A DNA stretch of 64,000 nucleotides from Clarkia xantiana subsp. parviflora (lineage: Eukaryota; Streptophyta; Magnoliopsida; Myrtales; Onagraceae): contig JAPTYO010000002.1 in assembly GCA_036873135.1 (NCBI GenBank), positions 49,656,204 to 49,720,203 of the forward strand, given 5' to 3'. A program made the translations under genes and the position numbers. Of the stretch, positions 1 through 10,242 are shown one piece after another; positions within the stretch are counted from its first letter, which is position 1, and the number at the start of each line of letters is the position of its first letter. The notes beneath the pieces are model-generated. The model was given only the letters and a program-made list of their open reading frames with translations, did no database searches and was not told the DNA's origin.

Positions 1-260
1 CTTGCGTGATTAATGGGCCGGTCAAATTTGCTAAACCGGATAGGAATAAACCAAACCGGATTTTCTTAATCAGTTTGACTTAGCCGGGTTGGGACTAAGT
101 GAACCTAACCGAACCGGTTTTGAGTGATTGAACCGAACCGTATTTTATTGGACCGGTTTCGGACCGAACCAGATTTTGAAAAACCGGACCGGATTTTCTA
201 GACCGAACCGAACTGGACCGAAATTGACTGAAGCGAACCGGATTTTCAAAATCGAATTTA
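1..260. repeat. Degenerate CCGAACCGG-type short tandem repeats in the copia leader
   Basis: Repeated variants of AACCGGACCGAACCGGATTTT are spaced about 20 bases apart. The same composition recurs at the equivalent place in copy D (4709-5005) and, reversed, in copy E (62330-62540), so it is a fixed part of the family's leader and not a local expansion. No reading frame of interest is present. Confidence 0.75.
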
Positions 261-1231
261 AGTCAATTAATAAAATAGGATGGTCAAGTTTTAAAATCCA
301 AATGTTTTTTTAACTTTAATTAGTCTACACAGTGCTCGAAGGTTTAAAACTTTCAAGTTTTTTATTAAACCTTAATGCCTAGTTTCGATTATGGGAAAGG
401 TTCTCGAAAATGCATGATTTAGGGAATGGATTAATTAGAGGGCTGAATTGCAATTGTTTAATTTTAATCACAAATATTTATTAGAACTGTTGTCTTGACG
501 AAGTCAAGCTAGCTGGATGTTGGGAGCGGAGCCCTGGTTAAATATATGGTTTGCGCATTAGGACAGACATGTTGTGATGGTTGTGAGTGCCTAGGATTCA
601 TGTCTAGAAACACGCATGATTAATTGTAAGCATGAATTGCAAGTCAGCCCCTAATATTTAAAATGTTTTAAAAACAAAAGCCAGTCGCCAAATATGCATG
701 ATTGATGTGGAAGTGTTCATGTATGACACGTATGCTTGAATGTTGAGGATGTAGCAGCATGTGATAATTTACTTGGAAATGTAGATTTATATATGCTAGC
801 ATGAGTTCCCCGGAACATTAGACGCCTGACGCGTATGCATGATGTATGGTTTGTTTGATGAATTTTTGGCTTGCTATGATAATTTACTAGTGAAGTAGTA
901 TTATATAGTCACGCGTAAGTTCATCAGAACATTTTTAAATACAAAAGGGCCTTGGAAAAGCCAAGATCTGGTATGCTTATTTCAAAGTTCCCGTTCTGGT
1001 AATTTGCGAATAAAACTGTTTTTAAGAGTCTGGTCTATTGGATTGAAGACGACATTAATGTGAACTCTTTCACAAACCTTTTCCCTCGGTTTACTGGCGG
1101 TCGGTTACTTTAGATGGCTGAGGAATTATTATTTTTCGTATTCCATTTTAATAGATATCTGATGTATGCAATTCTTTCTCAAAATGTTATTATCTCCCTG
1201 ATTATGCATGATTATCAATGTGTTAGTTTTC
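261..1231 (+). other. Non-coding leader of copia copy F
   Basis: This stretch has no supported gene. It matches the leader of copy D on both sides of LARD A (5040-5500 and 22592-22927) and the reversed leader of copy E (61480-62250). Conserved words include the GGGCCTTGGAAAAGCCAAGA region and the block before the gag start codon. Confidence 0.7.
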
Positions 1232-1786
1232 ATGGCTGGGTCAGTACGTTTCTATGAACCTCGCAATCTGGATGGTATGAATTATGATGAATGGAAAGAT
1301 AGTGTTAAGGAACTCCTTATTGCTGTGAATGTTGATAATAGAATCAATCCAAAAGAAAAAAGGATCGAAACGGAAGAATGTTGAATTTCATACCCCTACA
1401 ACAGCAAGAAAAGGTTAAGGAATGATCGGACAACACGAGAATTAATTTACTCGAAACTGTCAGATGAAGCAGATGAGAAGATTATTGAGGGCAACGCATT
1501 GCATCTTTGGTGTGTCATTCACCTCCGCTACGGGGGAAAAAAGGCCGCTGAAGCAAAAGACCTTATGGCAGAATACTATAGTATTCTATGCAGTGATGAT
1601 GGTGTTATGTCCGCTCATGACCTCGCTGATGAAGTAGACGTATGGACAAGAGTTCGGAAAGTAATGAAGATGTCTCCTCTATCATGGTTTGCTGAGGATA
1701 ATTGACTTACATGTCTGATCACATCGATTAAGAAAATCGTAGATCTATAAGAAGCCAACCATGAGGAAGGAACCACATTCAAAGAA
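1232..1786 (+). pseudogene. copia gag-like gene of copy F, interrupted by stop codons
   Basis: The ATG at 1232 opens a frame whose product resembles the N-terminal part of plant copia Gag proteins, with a MAGSVRFYEPRNLDGMNYDE start and a Trp that aligns with DAW in copy D. The frame is broken by TGA at 1382-1384 and by TGA at 1703-1705, with a further stop soon after. Between the stops it stays colinear with the 178-codon frame of copy D at 32665-33201, including the LHLWC, GGK and DVWTR segments. Identification as Gag rests on position (after PBS and leader, before RT) and on its UBN2-like look. No zinc knuckle is visible in the part that can be read. It is a decayed gene with no likely product. 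Confidence 0.65.
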
Positions 1787-2246
1787 CCTGAGACAACCGA
1801 TGACAGATTCGAGTCTTCGGAAATGCTTGGCTAAACCCAGCAATAAAAAGTCTAAACGATGGTCGGGTGCAAATCACTGTTGATTCGCGTGCCCTAATAG
1901 AACTAAAAGGCATTTTATTTAATGCAAGACATCTGATCAAATTCACTTGTGAATTCTTTTCAGGTAGAACACTGAAAGTGGTCATGACTGCTTGTCTATC
2001 TTACCTTCATTAAGACTTCATTCGATAATCAGAAACCTTATTATTGTTGTTGATGGATTTCATATTTGTTCGTTTAGTGTTTGAATTTTTTGTTGGTTAA
2101 GATTCAGAATTATTGAATAAAGTAGTTTCCATTTGATTTGAAATGAGATCTACTTATCAAAATTAATCGGCCCAATAAAACGTGATCGATCCGAAACGAA
2201 GTTGAAACCAAAATATCCACCAAGATGGTCGGATCAAACATGAATA

Positions 2247-2704
2247 TGTAAGCATATGGTGATGGGCACTGTAATTGGTAGCCCATAATATGTATAGTTT
2301 ACCTATTGAACTTGGGTAAATGTCACACTAGGGTAATTAGGCTAGACCCAAATCTCAATTGACATGGGAGGCCCAAAATTGGGCCTCCCCAAATACATAG
2401 GCCGACCGAATGTTTATGGTGAGGTAAAGTGGACTTTTGTCCACTTTACTCCTCCTATAAATAAGAGGTGTTAGGGGAATTTTAGGGTTAATCATAATTC
2501 CCTCACAGGAGAGTTTTAGAGAGATAAATCCACCTCCCCACAGGGACTTTTACGGGTTCCGACCGGAGGATCGCGAACTCCCTCGAGCAAGAATCTTGGA
2601 CTACGGTTACTCTTGAGGTATGTGTAAACTTTCTGCTGCGTAATTGATATAATAGCACATACCATGTTTAAGTTTCCGTAGTGATTACTCCCCGTAATCT
2701 AATA
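2247..2704 (+). repeat. 5' LTR of copia copy D
   Basis: The start (TGTAAGCATATGG) matches the outer end of the copy E LTRs (TGTTAGCATATGG on the minus strand). The end lies just before the PBS. Shared internal blocks include the GGGAGGCCCAAAATTGGGCC inverted motif and the region that reads CCGGAGGATCG. At about 458 bp it is shorter than the E LTRs (578-579 bp). Confidence 0.75.
2455..2463 (+). promoter_or_regulatory. TATA box in the LTR of copy D
   Basis: CTATAAATA sits in the middle of the LTR on the element's sense strand. The copy E LTR has CTATATATAG at the corresponding place (minus strand, near 56127-56136). It is probably the core of the element's U3 promoter. Confidence 0.55.
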
Positions 2705-2717
2705 GTGGTATGAGAGC
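2705..2717 (+). other. Primer binding site of copy D (initiator tRNA-Met type)
   Basis: GTGGTATGAGAGC directly follows the LTR. It differs by one base from the standard plant copia site TGGTATCAGAGC, which is complementary to the 3' end of initiator tRNA-Met. Copy E retains the unmutated version at 63406-63418. The substitution fits an old, inactive copy. Confidence 0.8.
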
Positions 2718-3272
2718 CTGTGTTAGGAGTTCATGATTTTGATAAATTGGTATTCTTGAAATTTATGATGGGTCCGAAATTTTCGTGTTCTTGGTTAACT
2801 TGATGATCATGATCTTCAAGAAAAGGGTAGTATTTATCAAAATCAAACATTGGATTGTAGATCTTATTAAAATTTGATCTTAAAATTTGACCACTTGTTC
2901 CTAAATAAGGGTTTGTGTCGAAAATTCTAGCAATTTTCAATGTAAAATTTTTAATTTCTTGATCACCAAGTAAAGAAATTTCGGCACAGACACATAATTA
3001 TTAAAATAATATTGTTTACCATATTTTAATTTTTAATTAAGGTAACCGTATATCTTTAATTTGGAACATTATGATAGATTCACATTAATATATAGAAATA
3101 TATCACTATCAATATATCTAAATATTTAAATAGGGTTATAGATATTATTGATAGATTTAGTTACTTAAAAGATTGAGAATATATATTGTCAGTATATTTG
3201 TTACCCTATTTAAGATATTGACAATACATACATATATATATATATATATTATATATTGAACCAAATTTAGCA
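2718..3272 (+). other. AT-rich leader of copy D, first part
   Basis: This is non-coding. It aligns with the reversed sequence of copy E at about 62780-63400, including the words that follow the PBS (GTGTTAGGAGTTC). Short TA runs occur near 3227-3250. No gene is seen. Confidence 0.6.
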
Positions 3273-4412
3273 TCTATATATAATATAATTCTAAAAAATA
3301 TTCTAATAAGTTGACAAGTAATATTTTGCACAACTTTTTCTTTCCTATGTGTTAAAATGATGTTAATTTATTGATCCATGTCAAATTTGATAAGTTACAT
3401 CACCATATCACCTCCACATGGAACTCTAGAAATCAAGCAAAGCACCACATTCCATGTTACGGACCGTTTCATTTTCAAGTTTGTAAAATTGAGTTTTGAA
3501 CCTCATACAAAAGAAAATTGTGAGTTTGCACTCTATCAAATAAATTTGTAAAGTACACTAAAATTGGTCGAAAAATAAAAATAAAATTAAATAGCTTTGC
3601 CAAAATAATATTATTTAAATAAATAATGAAATAAGAAACTATAGTGAATATATATTCTAACTAATATAATTACTAAATAGTTACACTTTTTTCAATATTA
3701 AAAAAAGTAAATAAAAACATAAAATAATTCAAGTATTTAAAATATATATAAAAAAACATGAAATAATTAAATGTTAAAACGATAACAGAATAGTATTCAT
3801 GAAATAATAGTTGAATGTTATCAACATGCAAATAATTATAATTTTGCATATAACATAAAATTTACCTCACATGAACCAGAAAGTAAAAGTTTTTTTTTAT
3901 TGTAATACTTTTTTAAATAATTTTTTAAAACATCATATATACTTTTGACCAGACATATTTTTGAATAAAATATTTATTTTTGTAAGTGATAATAAGAGAT
4001 AGATATAGCTATTAATATACTTATATATATTTTTTGCCAAAAAATAGATACTTATACTTTTATTCACAATATTTATTTAGTTCTAAATATTCAAAATAAT
4101 AGATTTTATAAAAAAAAAAAATATATATCGGCGTCTAGAAACTCTGCGGAAAACTGAAAATAAGTAACCTACGTGACAGCTATTATTACAAAACAAAAAC
4201 TAACAATTTGACATTTTCTGATACATATAGTTGTTATTATATTATGTTATATTATAATTAGTGGAATTAATTTTAAGTAATGAATTTTAATATATCAGAA
4301 AACTTATATATGATCAATATACAAGTGTTTTAAAAATATATTTATATACATTATTTTATTAACTAATAAAATTCGCAAATTATTATACCGCGCAAAGCGC
4401 GGGTAAGCGCGG
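3273..4412. mobile_element. Helitron-like non-autonomous insertion in copy D
   Basis: Copy E lacks about 1.1 kb that copy D has between its two TA-rich leader blocks, so this is an insertion. The left end, A|TCTATATATAATATAATT followed by AAGTTGACAAGT, is like the 5' ends of dicot Helitrons. The right end carries the hairpin CCGCGCAAAGCGCGGG at 4389-4404, as in Helitron 3' ends, but the expected CTRR terminus is not clear and an extra GCGCGGGTA follows. No Rep/helicase frame is present. There is no target site duplication, as expected for this class. The exact 3' end is uncertain by a few tens of bases. Confidence 0.5.
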
Positions 4413-4501
4413 GTATGTTTGTATTTATATATATTGTTGATTGATTTAATCTTATAGATAGAATCTTAGCAAAAAATATATATATGTTTATGTTTGGTCC
4501 G

Positions 4502-4507
<6 letters not shown>

Positions 4508-4562
<55 letters not shown>
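4508..4562. repeat. (TA)n microsatellite
   Basis: About 27 consecutive TA dinucleotides lie in the leader of copy D. The corresponding region of copy E (near 62690-62806) also has TA runs but shorter, so the tract has expanded in place. Confidence 0.9.
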
Positions 4563-4566
<4 letters not shown>

Positions 4567-4708
4567 ATATTGGAAATTATTTTAAATAATTAATGTTACT
4601 TGGTGGTCAAGTTAAATATTTTTTGGACTTTAAATCCCTACTTGGGCCACAAGTAACAATTTCGGCCCAACCTTTTAAATTTTAATTATTGGGTCAGTCC
4701 AATATGTT

Positions 4709-5005
4709 AAACCGGGACGAAATAAAACCGAACCGGATTTTCTCAATCGGTTCGACCTATTCGGGTCGGGTCGGACCAGGGTAATTAAGTTGATCTAACC
4801 AAACCGGTTTTGAGTGTTGAACCGAATCTTATTTTCTTGGACCGGTTCGGACCGAACCTGATTTTAAAATTAAAAACCGGACCGAACCGGATTTTGCCGG
4901 TCCGAACCGAACCGGATTTTCCGGACCGGACTGAACCAGATTTTCTGAACGGAACTGGACCAAAACGAGCTGAAATTGACTAAACCGAACAATATTTTCC
5001 AAACC
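4709..5005. repeat. CCGAACCGG-type short tandem repeats in the leader of copy D
   Basis: A dozen or more variants of GGACCGAACCGGATTTT follow each other here. This is the same leader feature as at 1-260 in copy F and 62330-62540 in copy E. Confidence 0.75.
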
Positions 5006-5500
5006 GAATTCAAGTCAATTAAAATAGGGAGGTCATGTTTTAAAATTCAAATGTTTTTTAACCTCGAAATGGACTACACAGTGCTCATAGGGTTGCTAAC
5101 CTTTATGCCTTGTTTCGATTATAGGGATGGATCTCGGAGATACATGTTTTTGGGACTGGATTAATTAGAGTGCTGAATTGCAATTGTTTATTATTCAATA
5201 TATATTCATGCATGATTAGAAATGTTGTCTTGACATAGTCAAGCTAGCAGGAAATTGCATGTTGTTGGCGGAGCCCTGATTAAATATATGGAATGCGCAC
5301 TAGCATAGATATGTTTTGATGGTTGTAAATGCCTAGGATTCATGTCTAGAATGTTGCGTAATTGAATATAAGCATGAATTGCAAATCAGCTCCTAATGTT
5401 TTAAATTATTTTAAAACCGAAAACCAGTCGCCAAATATGTATGATTGATGTGAATGTTACATGTTTGACACGTATGCTAGAATGTTGAGGATGAAGTTAC
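5006..5500 (+). other. Leader of copy D up to LARD A
   Basis: This is non-coding sequence, colinear with 261-760 of copy F and with copy E. It ends in a GAGGATGAAGTTACA context; the continuation at 22592 resumes about 70 bases further along the F and E alignment, so some of D was lost at this junction. Confidence 0.65.
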
Positions 5501-6953
5501 ATTTGATTTAAGGCGAATTACGTTTAAAAAAAAACGTGAAATTTGAAAAGAGTCGCCACTAGTTAATTATTAGGCTAACTAGAATCCTAGATTACCTGAG
5601 CGAATAACTAATTAAACACCTAGGTATTAAATCAGTCTACGATCAGAAATACGACTTTGGGGGTTCTGTTACGAATTAAAACACATGGAATTAATCACGC
5701 CCTTTCGGTACTCAATTCACAAATTTGCCAATTTTCATCGTTAATTAACTACGAATTAGTTATGCATACGAACGACCTAATAACACTAACGATTATCATA
5801 TAAAATCAAATTAACACGAACTAACATGACAAATATGTACATTTACTATTTATTATTTCAGTTAATCTAAATCAATTAAAATATAATGAAATATCCATAA
5901 TTAACCTTTTTATTGTTTAATTAACATAGATTAATCAATATTCAGATTATTCATGTCAAATTAAATCTAACATAACATAATAAAATAAACAATACTACAA
6001 CATGGAGTTAGTATTATTTACATACAAACTAAATTAAAATCAACCTAATTATTTCAACATATTAATAGTTAATATAAAAAAAATAGATAAATTAAATCAG
6101 TAAAAAAAAAAAAAAGAACAGCAGCGGGGGGAAAGCTCTTTACCACAGTGGAGATCGGACTGACAGGAGTCACGGCAAGACCCGGCGGACCTCGGGACGA
6201 AGACGCCGGCAGCAGCGAGGGGCTCAAGCGAGGGACGTCGACGGAACCACGGCGGCGTGGGTCCATGAATGGCGGCCGGTCGAAAGAGCAGGAAGCTCCG
6301 GCGAAATCCAGCAGGTGCAGGCGACGTAGAGGACCGGCGACTTGATACAGAGGTCGGGCGGCGCGGCGCGACGCGGCGGTGGGAGGTCGGTGCGGAACGG
6401 CGACGGGAAGGTGAGGCGGCGGTGGCGGACCGGGTGGCCGGAAGTGGACAGTGACAGCCGGCAGCCGATTTAGAAGCGAAAAAAAAAAACTTTTTCTGAG
6501 CACTAGAAGACGAAATCGCACAGAACCCGAAAATATGTATTATTGCTTCTTTTTTGTGTTTTTTCTGTGTGTTTTACAATGTAAACCTAGACCCCTATTT
6601 ATACTAAAAACCTAGTCTAGATTACAGATAAAAAATTCTAACAGATAATTATTCTAGAGAATATTCCTAAGGATATTTATCTTTACAGATAATTATTTTT
6701 TTTGAATAAAAAATAATATCTGGAGATAAATATCTTATACATAATTTTTTAAAAATAAAAAATTAATTATTATATATATATTTTTAAAAATTCCGAAAAT
6801 ATTAAATATATTCGAAATAGTTGAAAATATATTTTATAATAATTTCCCTAATGTGCCCTTGAGCATTTTTGGAGACTTTGTGGCTTGACGCGTCCGGAAT
6901 TTGACGTATCATGTGCAACATCGTTACATCCGGGTCAAAATCGAGAGTTTACA
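5501..6953 (-). repeat. Left (3') LTR of LARD A, outer end deleted
   Basis: It matches the right LTR at 21132-22591 with scattered substitutions, but the opening TGTCAGACCTAAA is missing. It ends in GAGAGTTTACA. A GC-rich block at 6125-6480 lies downstream of a TATA box in the element's sense direction. The minus-strand open frame across it (6521-6069, 150 codons) is Pro/Arg-rich and low in complexity, and I do not consider it a gene. Confidence 0.85.
6596..6605 (-). promoter_or_regulatory. TATA box in the left LTR of LARD A
   Basis: The minus strand reads AGTATAAATAG. It is repeated at 22227-22236 in the right LTR, which is the 5' LTR and so the one that would drive the element. Confidence 0.5.
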
Positions 6954-6968
6954 GTTTGCCCCTCTTTG
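6954..6968 (-). other. Polypurine tract of LARD A
   Basis: On the minus strand, CCAAAGAGGGGCAAAC directly precedes the LTR start TGTAAA. The same tract is found beside the left LTR of LARD B at 24550-24563. It fixes the element's orientation. Confidence 0.7.
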
Positions 6969-7189
6969 GACGGACTCCCGTAGAACGTGTTCGAAGGGGT
7001 TTGTCCAAAGATGAAGAAACACTGATTTTGACCAGAAAGTATATTCTCTTCCAATTCTTCAAAGTCTTCAAGGTGGCTCATATGCTTATTCTGGTGCGGA
7101 AAGATAAAACCTCTGTCGGCGGGACGCCTGTTGGCGGTGCCTCCATTAGCGATGCAGAAAGTAAAGCCTCCAGTGGCGGTGCGGAAAAG

Positions 7190-7725
7190 TAAAACCTCGG
7201 TCGGCGGTGCCCCTGTTGGAGGTGCCTCCATTGGCAGTGCAGAAAGTAAAGACCTCGATCGACGATGCCTCCTGTGGCGTGCAGAAAAGTAAAGCCTCCA
7301 GTGGGGTGCGGGAAAGTAAAGCCTCCAGTGGCATGCAGAAAAGTAAAGCCTCCAGTGGGGTGCGGGAAAGTAAAGCCTCCAGTGGCGTGCGGGAAAGTAA
7401 AGCCTTCAGTGGCGTGCGGGAAAGTAAAGGCTCCAGTGGCGTGCGGGAAAGTAAAGCCTCCAGTGGCGTGCGGGAAAGTAATGCCTCCAGTGGCGTGCGG
7501 GAAAGTAAAGCCTCCAGTGGCGTGCGGAAAGTAAAGCCTCCAGTGGCGTGCGGAAAAGAAAAGCCTCCAGTGGCGTGCGGGAAAGTAAAGCCTCCAGTGG
7601 CGTGCGGGAAAGTAAAGCCTCCAGTGGCGTGCGGAAAAGTAAAGCCTCCAGTGGCGTGCGACAAGGAAAAGCCTCTAGTGGCGGTGTGGAAAGTAAAGCT
7701 TCCTATGTCTGAGAAATGCCTCTAG
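7190..7725. repeat. About 27-bp minisatellite (core CCTCCAGTGGCGTGCGG) in LARD A
   Basis: About 18 units of GTAAAGCCTCCAGTGGCG plus TGCGGGAAA run almost without interruption. Because the unit is a multiple of three, long open frames appear on both strands (for example 7207-7725 plus and 7664-7146 minus). These are by-products of the repeat and not genes. A shorter, more diverged version is at 24700-25110 in LARD B. Confidence 0.9.
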
Positions 7726-7910
7726 TGGCGTCGGATGGAGAAAAACCTCTAGTGGCGTGTGTCGGAGAAATGCCTCTAGTGGTGTCCGTTTGGAGAAGAG
7801 CGTCTTGTGGCGTCCATTGGAGAAGAGCCTCTAGTGGCGTCCGTCGGAGAAGAGCCTCTAGTGGCATATGTCGGAGAAATGCCTCTAGTGGCGCCGTTGG
7901 ATAAGGGCCT
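7726..7910. repeat. Variant minisatellite (core GCCTCTAGTGGCGTC) in LARD A
   Basis: Five to seven units of 33-39 bp with the core CCTCTAGTGGCG follow the CCTCCAGTGGCG array directly and are clearly derived from the same ancestral word. Confidence 0.8.
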
Positions 7911-8232
7911 CGAGAGGCTTGACGACTTGAATGCATGTCCCTAATTTTTGCCTAATCTGCGCATAACGCGACAACTTAGCGGGATCTTTTTTTTTTTTTT
8001 TTTTTAATCTCTCATATTCTCTCCTTTTGCCACGGTCAAAATTTTAGATCGTGCCCCTCGATTTTCCTAATTTTTGCATGTATTGCCCCTTGGGGTTTTC
8101 ATTCCATCGGGATTTTATTTTCTCTCCTTTTGCCATGATTGCAATTTCTGAATTTGCTATCATGCCCCTCATTTCCTAATTTTGCCTAGGCTGCCCTTTC
8201 GGGTTTTCAACCTAACAGAAGCGCTCTTTTTT

Positions 8233-9450
8233 TTGGTAGCCGATTAAACGGTGGCTGTGACCCGTACTTTATTTCCCGTCTCGATGCGAGAGTATTTGTA
8301 GCCATTTGGAGTGTGGCTGTGACCCTTTCCTCACCGTCTTCAATGTCGCGAGAGCTCTTTTGATTTGTAGCCATTTGGAGGGTGGCTGTGGCCCTTTCAT
8401 TTATTTCCTTCGTCGATGTTCCGGGAGTGCTCTTTCGATTTGTAGCTGTTTTAAGGGTGGCTGTGGCCCTTCAAATGATTTCCCGGCCTCACACGATTCA
8501 CAAGAATACTCTTTATATGTAGCCATTTTGATGGTGGCTACGGCCCTTTCAATAATCTCCCATTCTCTCAGGATTCGAGGAACACTCTTTGTTGGTAGCC
8601 ATTTTAGGGGTGGCTGTGGCCCTTTCACTCATTTCCCGCCTTCAATGTTGCGAGAGTGTTCTATATCTGTAGTCGTTTTAGGGACGACTGTGGCCCTTTT
8701 TAATTTTCCCGCTCTTACAAGATTCGCGGAGTCACTCTTTTATCTGTAGCCATTTGGAGGGTGGCTGTGGCCCTTTATTTTGTAGTCGTTTTAGGGACGA
8801 CTGTGGCCCTTTTTTATTTTCCCGCTCTTAAAAGATTCGCGGGGTCACTCTTTTATCTGTAGCCATTTGGAGGGTGGCTGTGGCCCTTTATTTTGTAGTC
8901 GTTTTAGGGACGACTGTGGCCCTTTTTATTTTCCCGCCCTCACAGGATTCGCTGGGTTACTCTTTTATTTGTAGCCATTTGGAGGGTGGCTGTGGCCCTT
9001 TATTTTGTAGTCGTTTTAGGGACGACTTTGACCTTTTTTTATTTTTCCGCCCTTACAAGATTCGCGGGGTCACTCTTTTATCTGTAGCCGTTTGGAGGGT
9101 GGTTGTGGCCCTTTATTATGTAGTCGTTTTAGGGACGACTGCGGCCCTTTTTATTTTCCCGCCCTCACAGGATTCGCGGGGTCACTCTTTTATCTTTAGC
9201 CGTTTGGAGGGTGGCTGTGGCCCTTTCTTTTATTCTCCGCTTTTGATGTTGCGGTAGTGCTCTTTATCTGTAGCCATTTGAAGGGTGGTCGTGGCCCTTT
9301 TTTTATAGTCATTTTAGGGATGACTGTGACCCTTTTATTTGTAGTTGACTTAGGAATAACTGTGACCCTTTTATTTCTTCACTGCTCTCACAATATTAGC
9401 ACAAACAGTCTCTTTATTTTCCTGTAGCCGATTAAAGGGCGGCTGTGACC
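8233..9450 (-). repeat. Tandem hairpin array with complementary stem changes, LARD A
   Basis: About 20 copies of a short hairpin, each preceded by GTA or TGT and followed by GTGGCCC or GTGACCC, are spaced about 35 or 75 bp apart. The common form is AGCCA, 9-nt loop, TGGCT (for example 8369-8373 with 8383-8387). Other units have AGTCG/CGACT (8671-8675 with 8685-8689), AGTCA/TGACT (9307-9311 with 9321-9325), AGTTG/TAACT (9343-9347 with 9357-9361) and AGCCG/CGGCT (9426-9430 with 9440-9444). The loop is always nine bases. No known family was recognised. The strand given is that of the element. Confidence 0.85.
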
Positions 9451-10242
9451 CTAAAGAAAACTGAGTTTTTTTTTTACTTTTTTTTTTACTCTTTTTTTTT
9501 AAAAAATTTTTCATCTCACCTTTTGCCATGATTGCCCCTGCGGATTTTCAATCATGCCCCTCTCCCTGACTTTTGCCTAGGTTTTCAACCCAGCGCGAAT
9601 TTATTTTTTTCTCTCTTTTTTCTTTTTTCAAATGGAAAGAAAATCTACAGAAACTAATCAACAACAACTATGTTACATGCCCCTAATAGCAGATTAAACC
9701 TTTTAATTTCTCGGAACTTCTCCGGAGGAAAACTTGTTAAATAAGTTGATTATGTCGATGTCTTGATTGGATGTTCCTTTCAATGGGTAGACGACACCGA
9801 CAATAATTTCTTCTTCTTCTTCCTCTCAAATGCTCTTTCATTAGTACGGTCGATCTTCATGGAATCTCGATCTTTTTTAATAGGAAGATCTCTGGATGTC
9901 TTCTATCTTCAACCATGCTTGATCTTAACAGGAATGCCCCACGGCTACATCTGACTGGTTCATAATTCGTCGCATGCTGGACGAATGACCTGATTAATGA
10001 ACACACATGGATGGTGTTGAGTTTGGGACAGTAGTCCGCAAATGGTAAACTTAGGCATAGATATCGTCCGAGGTATCTGGGATAACTGGAATAAGAATGG
10101 TCGGCAAGCGAAGGGCCGTACACGAGATGTGTTCTTCAGGAGTTTTTATTTGAATGATTATCCAAGCTGCATAATGAGTAAGGAAAAACTCAAATTTCGG
10201 GGATAAAAATTATCACAACTTCTCTTACCTGGGAGTTGGATT
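9451..10242. other. Internal spacer of LARD A before the CACTA element
   Basis: T-rich stretches are followed by less repetitive sequence colinear with 26786-27380 of LARD B. I see no gene, repeat array or RNA in it. Confidence 0.6.

Larger units (their letters stand above)
1..2246 (+). mobile_element. Ty1/copia-family copy F, left-truncated by the window and interrupted by copy D
   Basis: This stretch is colinear with the leader and gag region of copy D (4690-5500, 22592-22927, 32597-33600) and, in reverse complement, with copy E (61440-62560). It holds a CCGAACCGG-rich leader, a conserved non-coding leader and a broken gag reading frame. Its 5' LTR lies outside the window. It ends abruptly where the LTR of copy D begins at 2247, in the region after gag, so D appears to have inserted into F in the same orientation. 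The rest of F should lie beyond the right edge of the window. Confidence 0.75.

Noticed and set aside
1779..1985. Small minus-strand frame in copy F as a gene
   Set aside because: It is antisense to decayed gag sequence, is not conserved in D or E, and has no domain.
6069..6521. 150-codon minus frame in the LARD A LTR
   Set aside because: Pro/Arg-rich product of a GC-rich block. The other LTR copy breaks it by indels, and there is no domain.
7146..7725. Long overlapping frames on both strands (172 codons each)
   Set aside because: Generated by a 27-bp tandem repeat whose length is a multiple of three.
8306..8749. 147-codon plus frame over the hairpin array
   Set aside because: It is translated repeat sequence, is not kept in LARD B, and the element's sense strand is minus.
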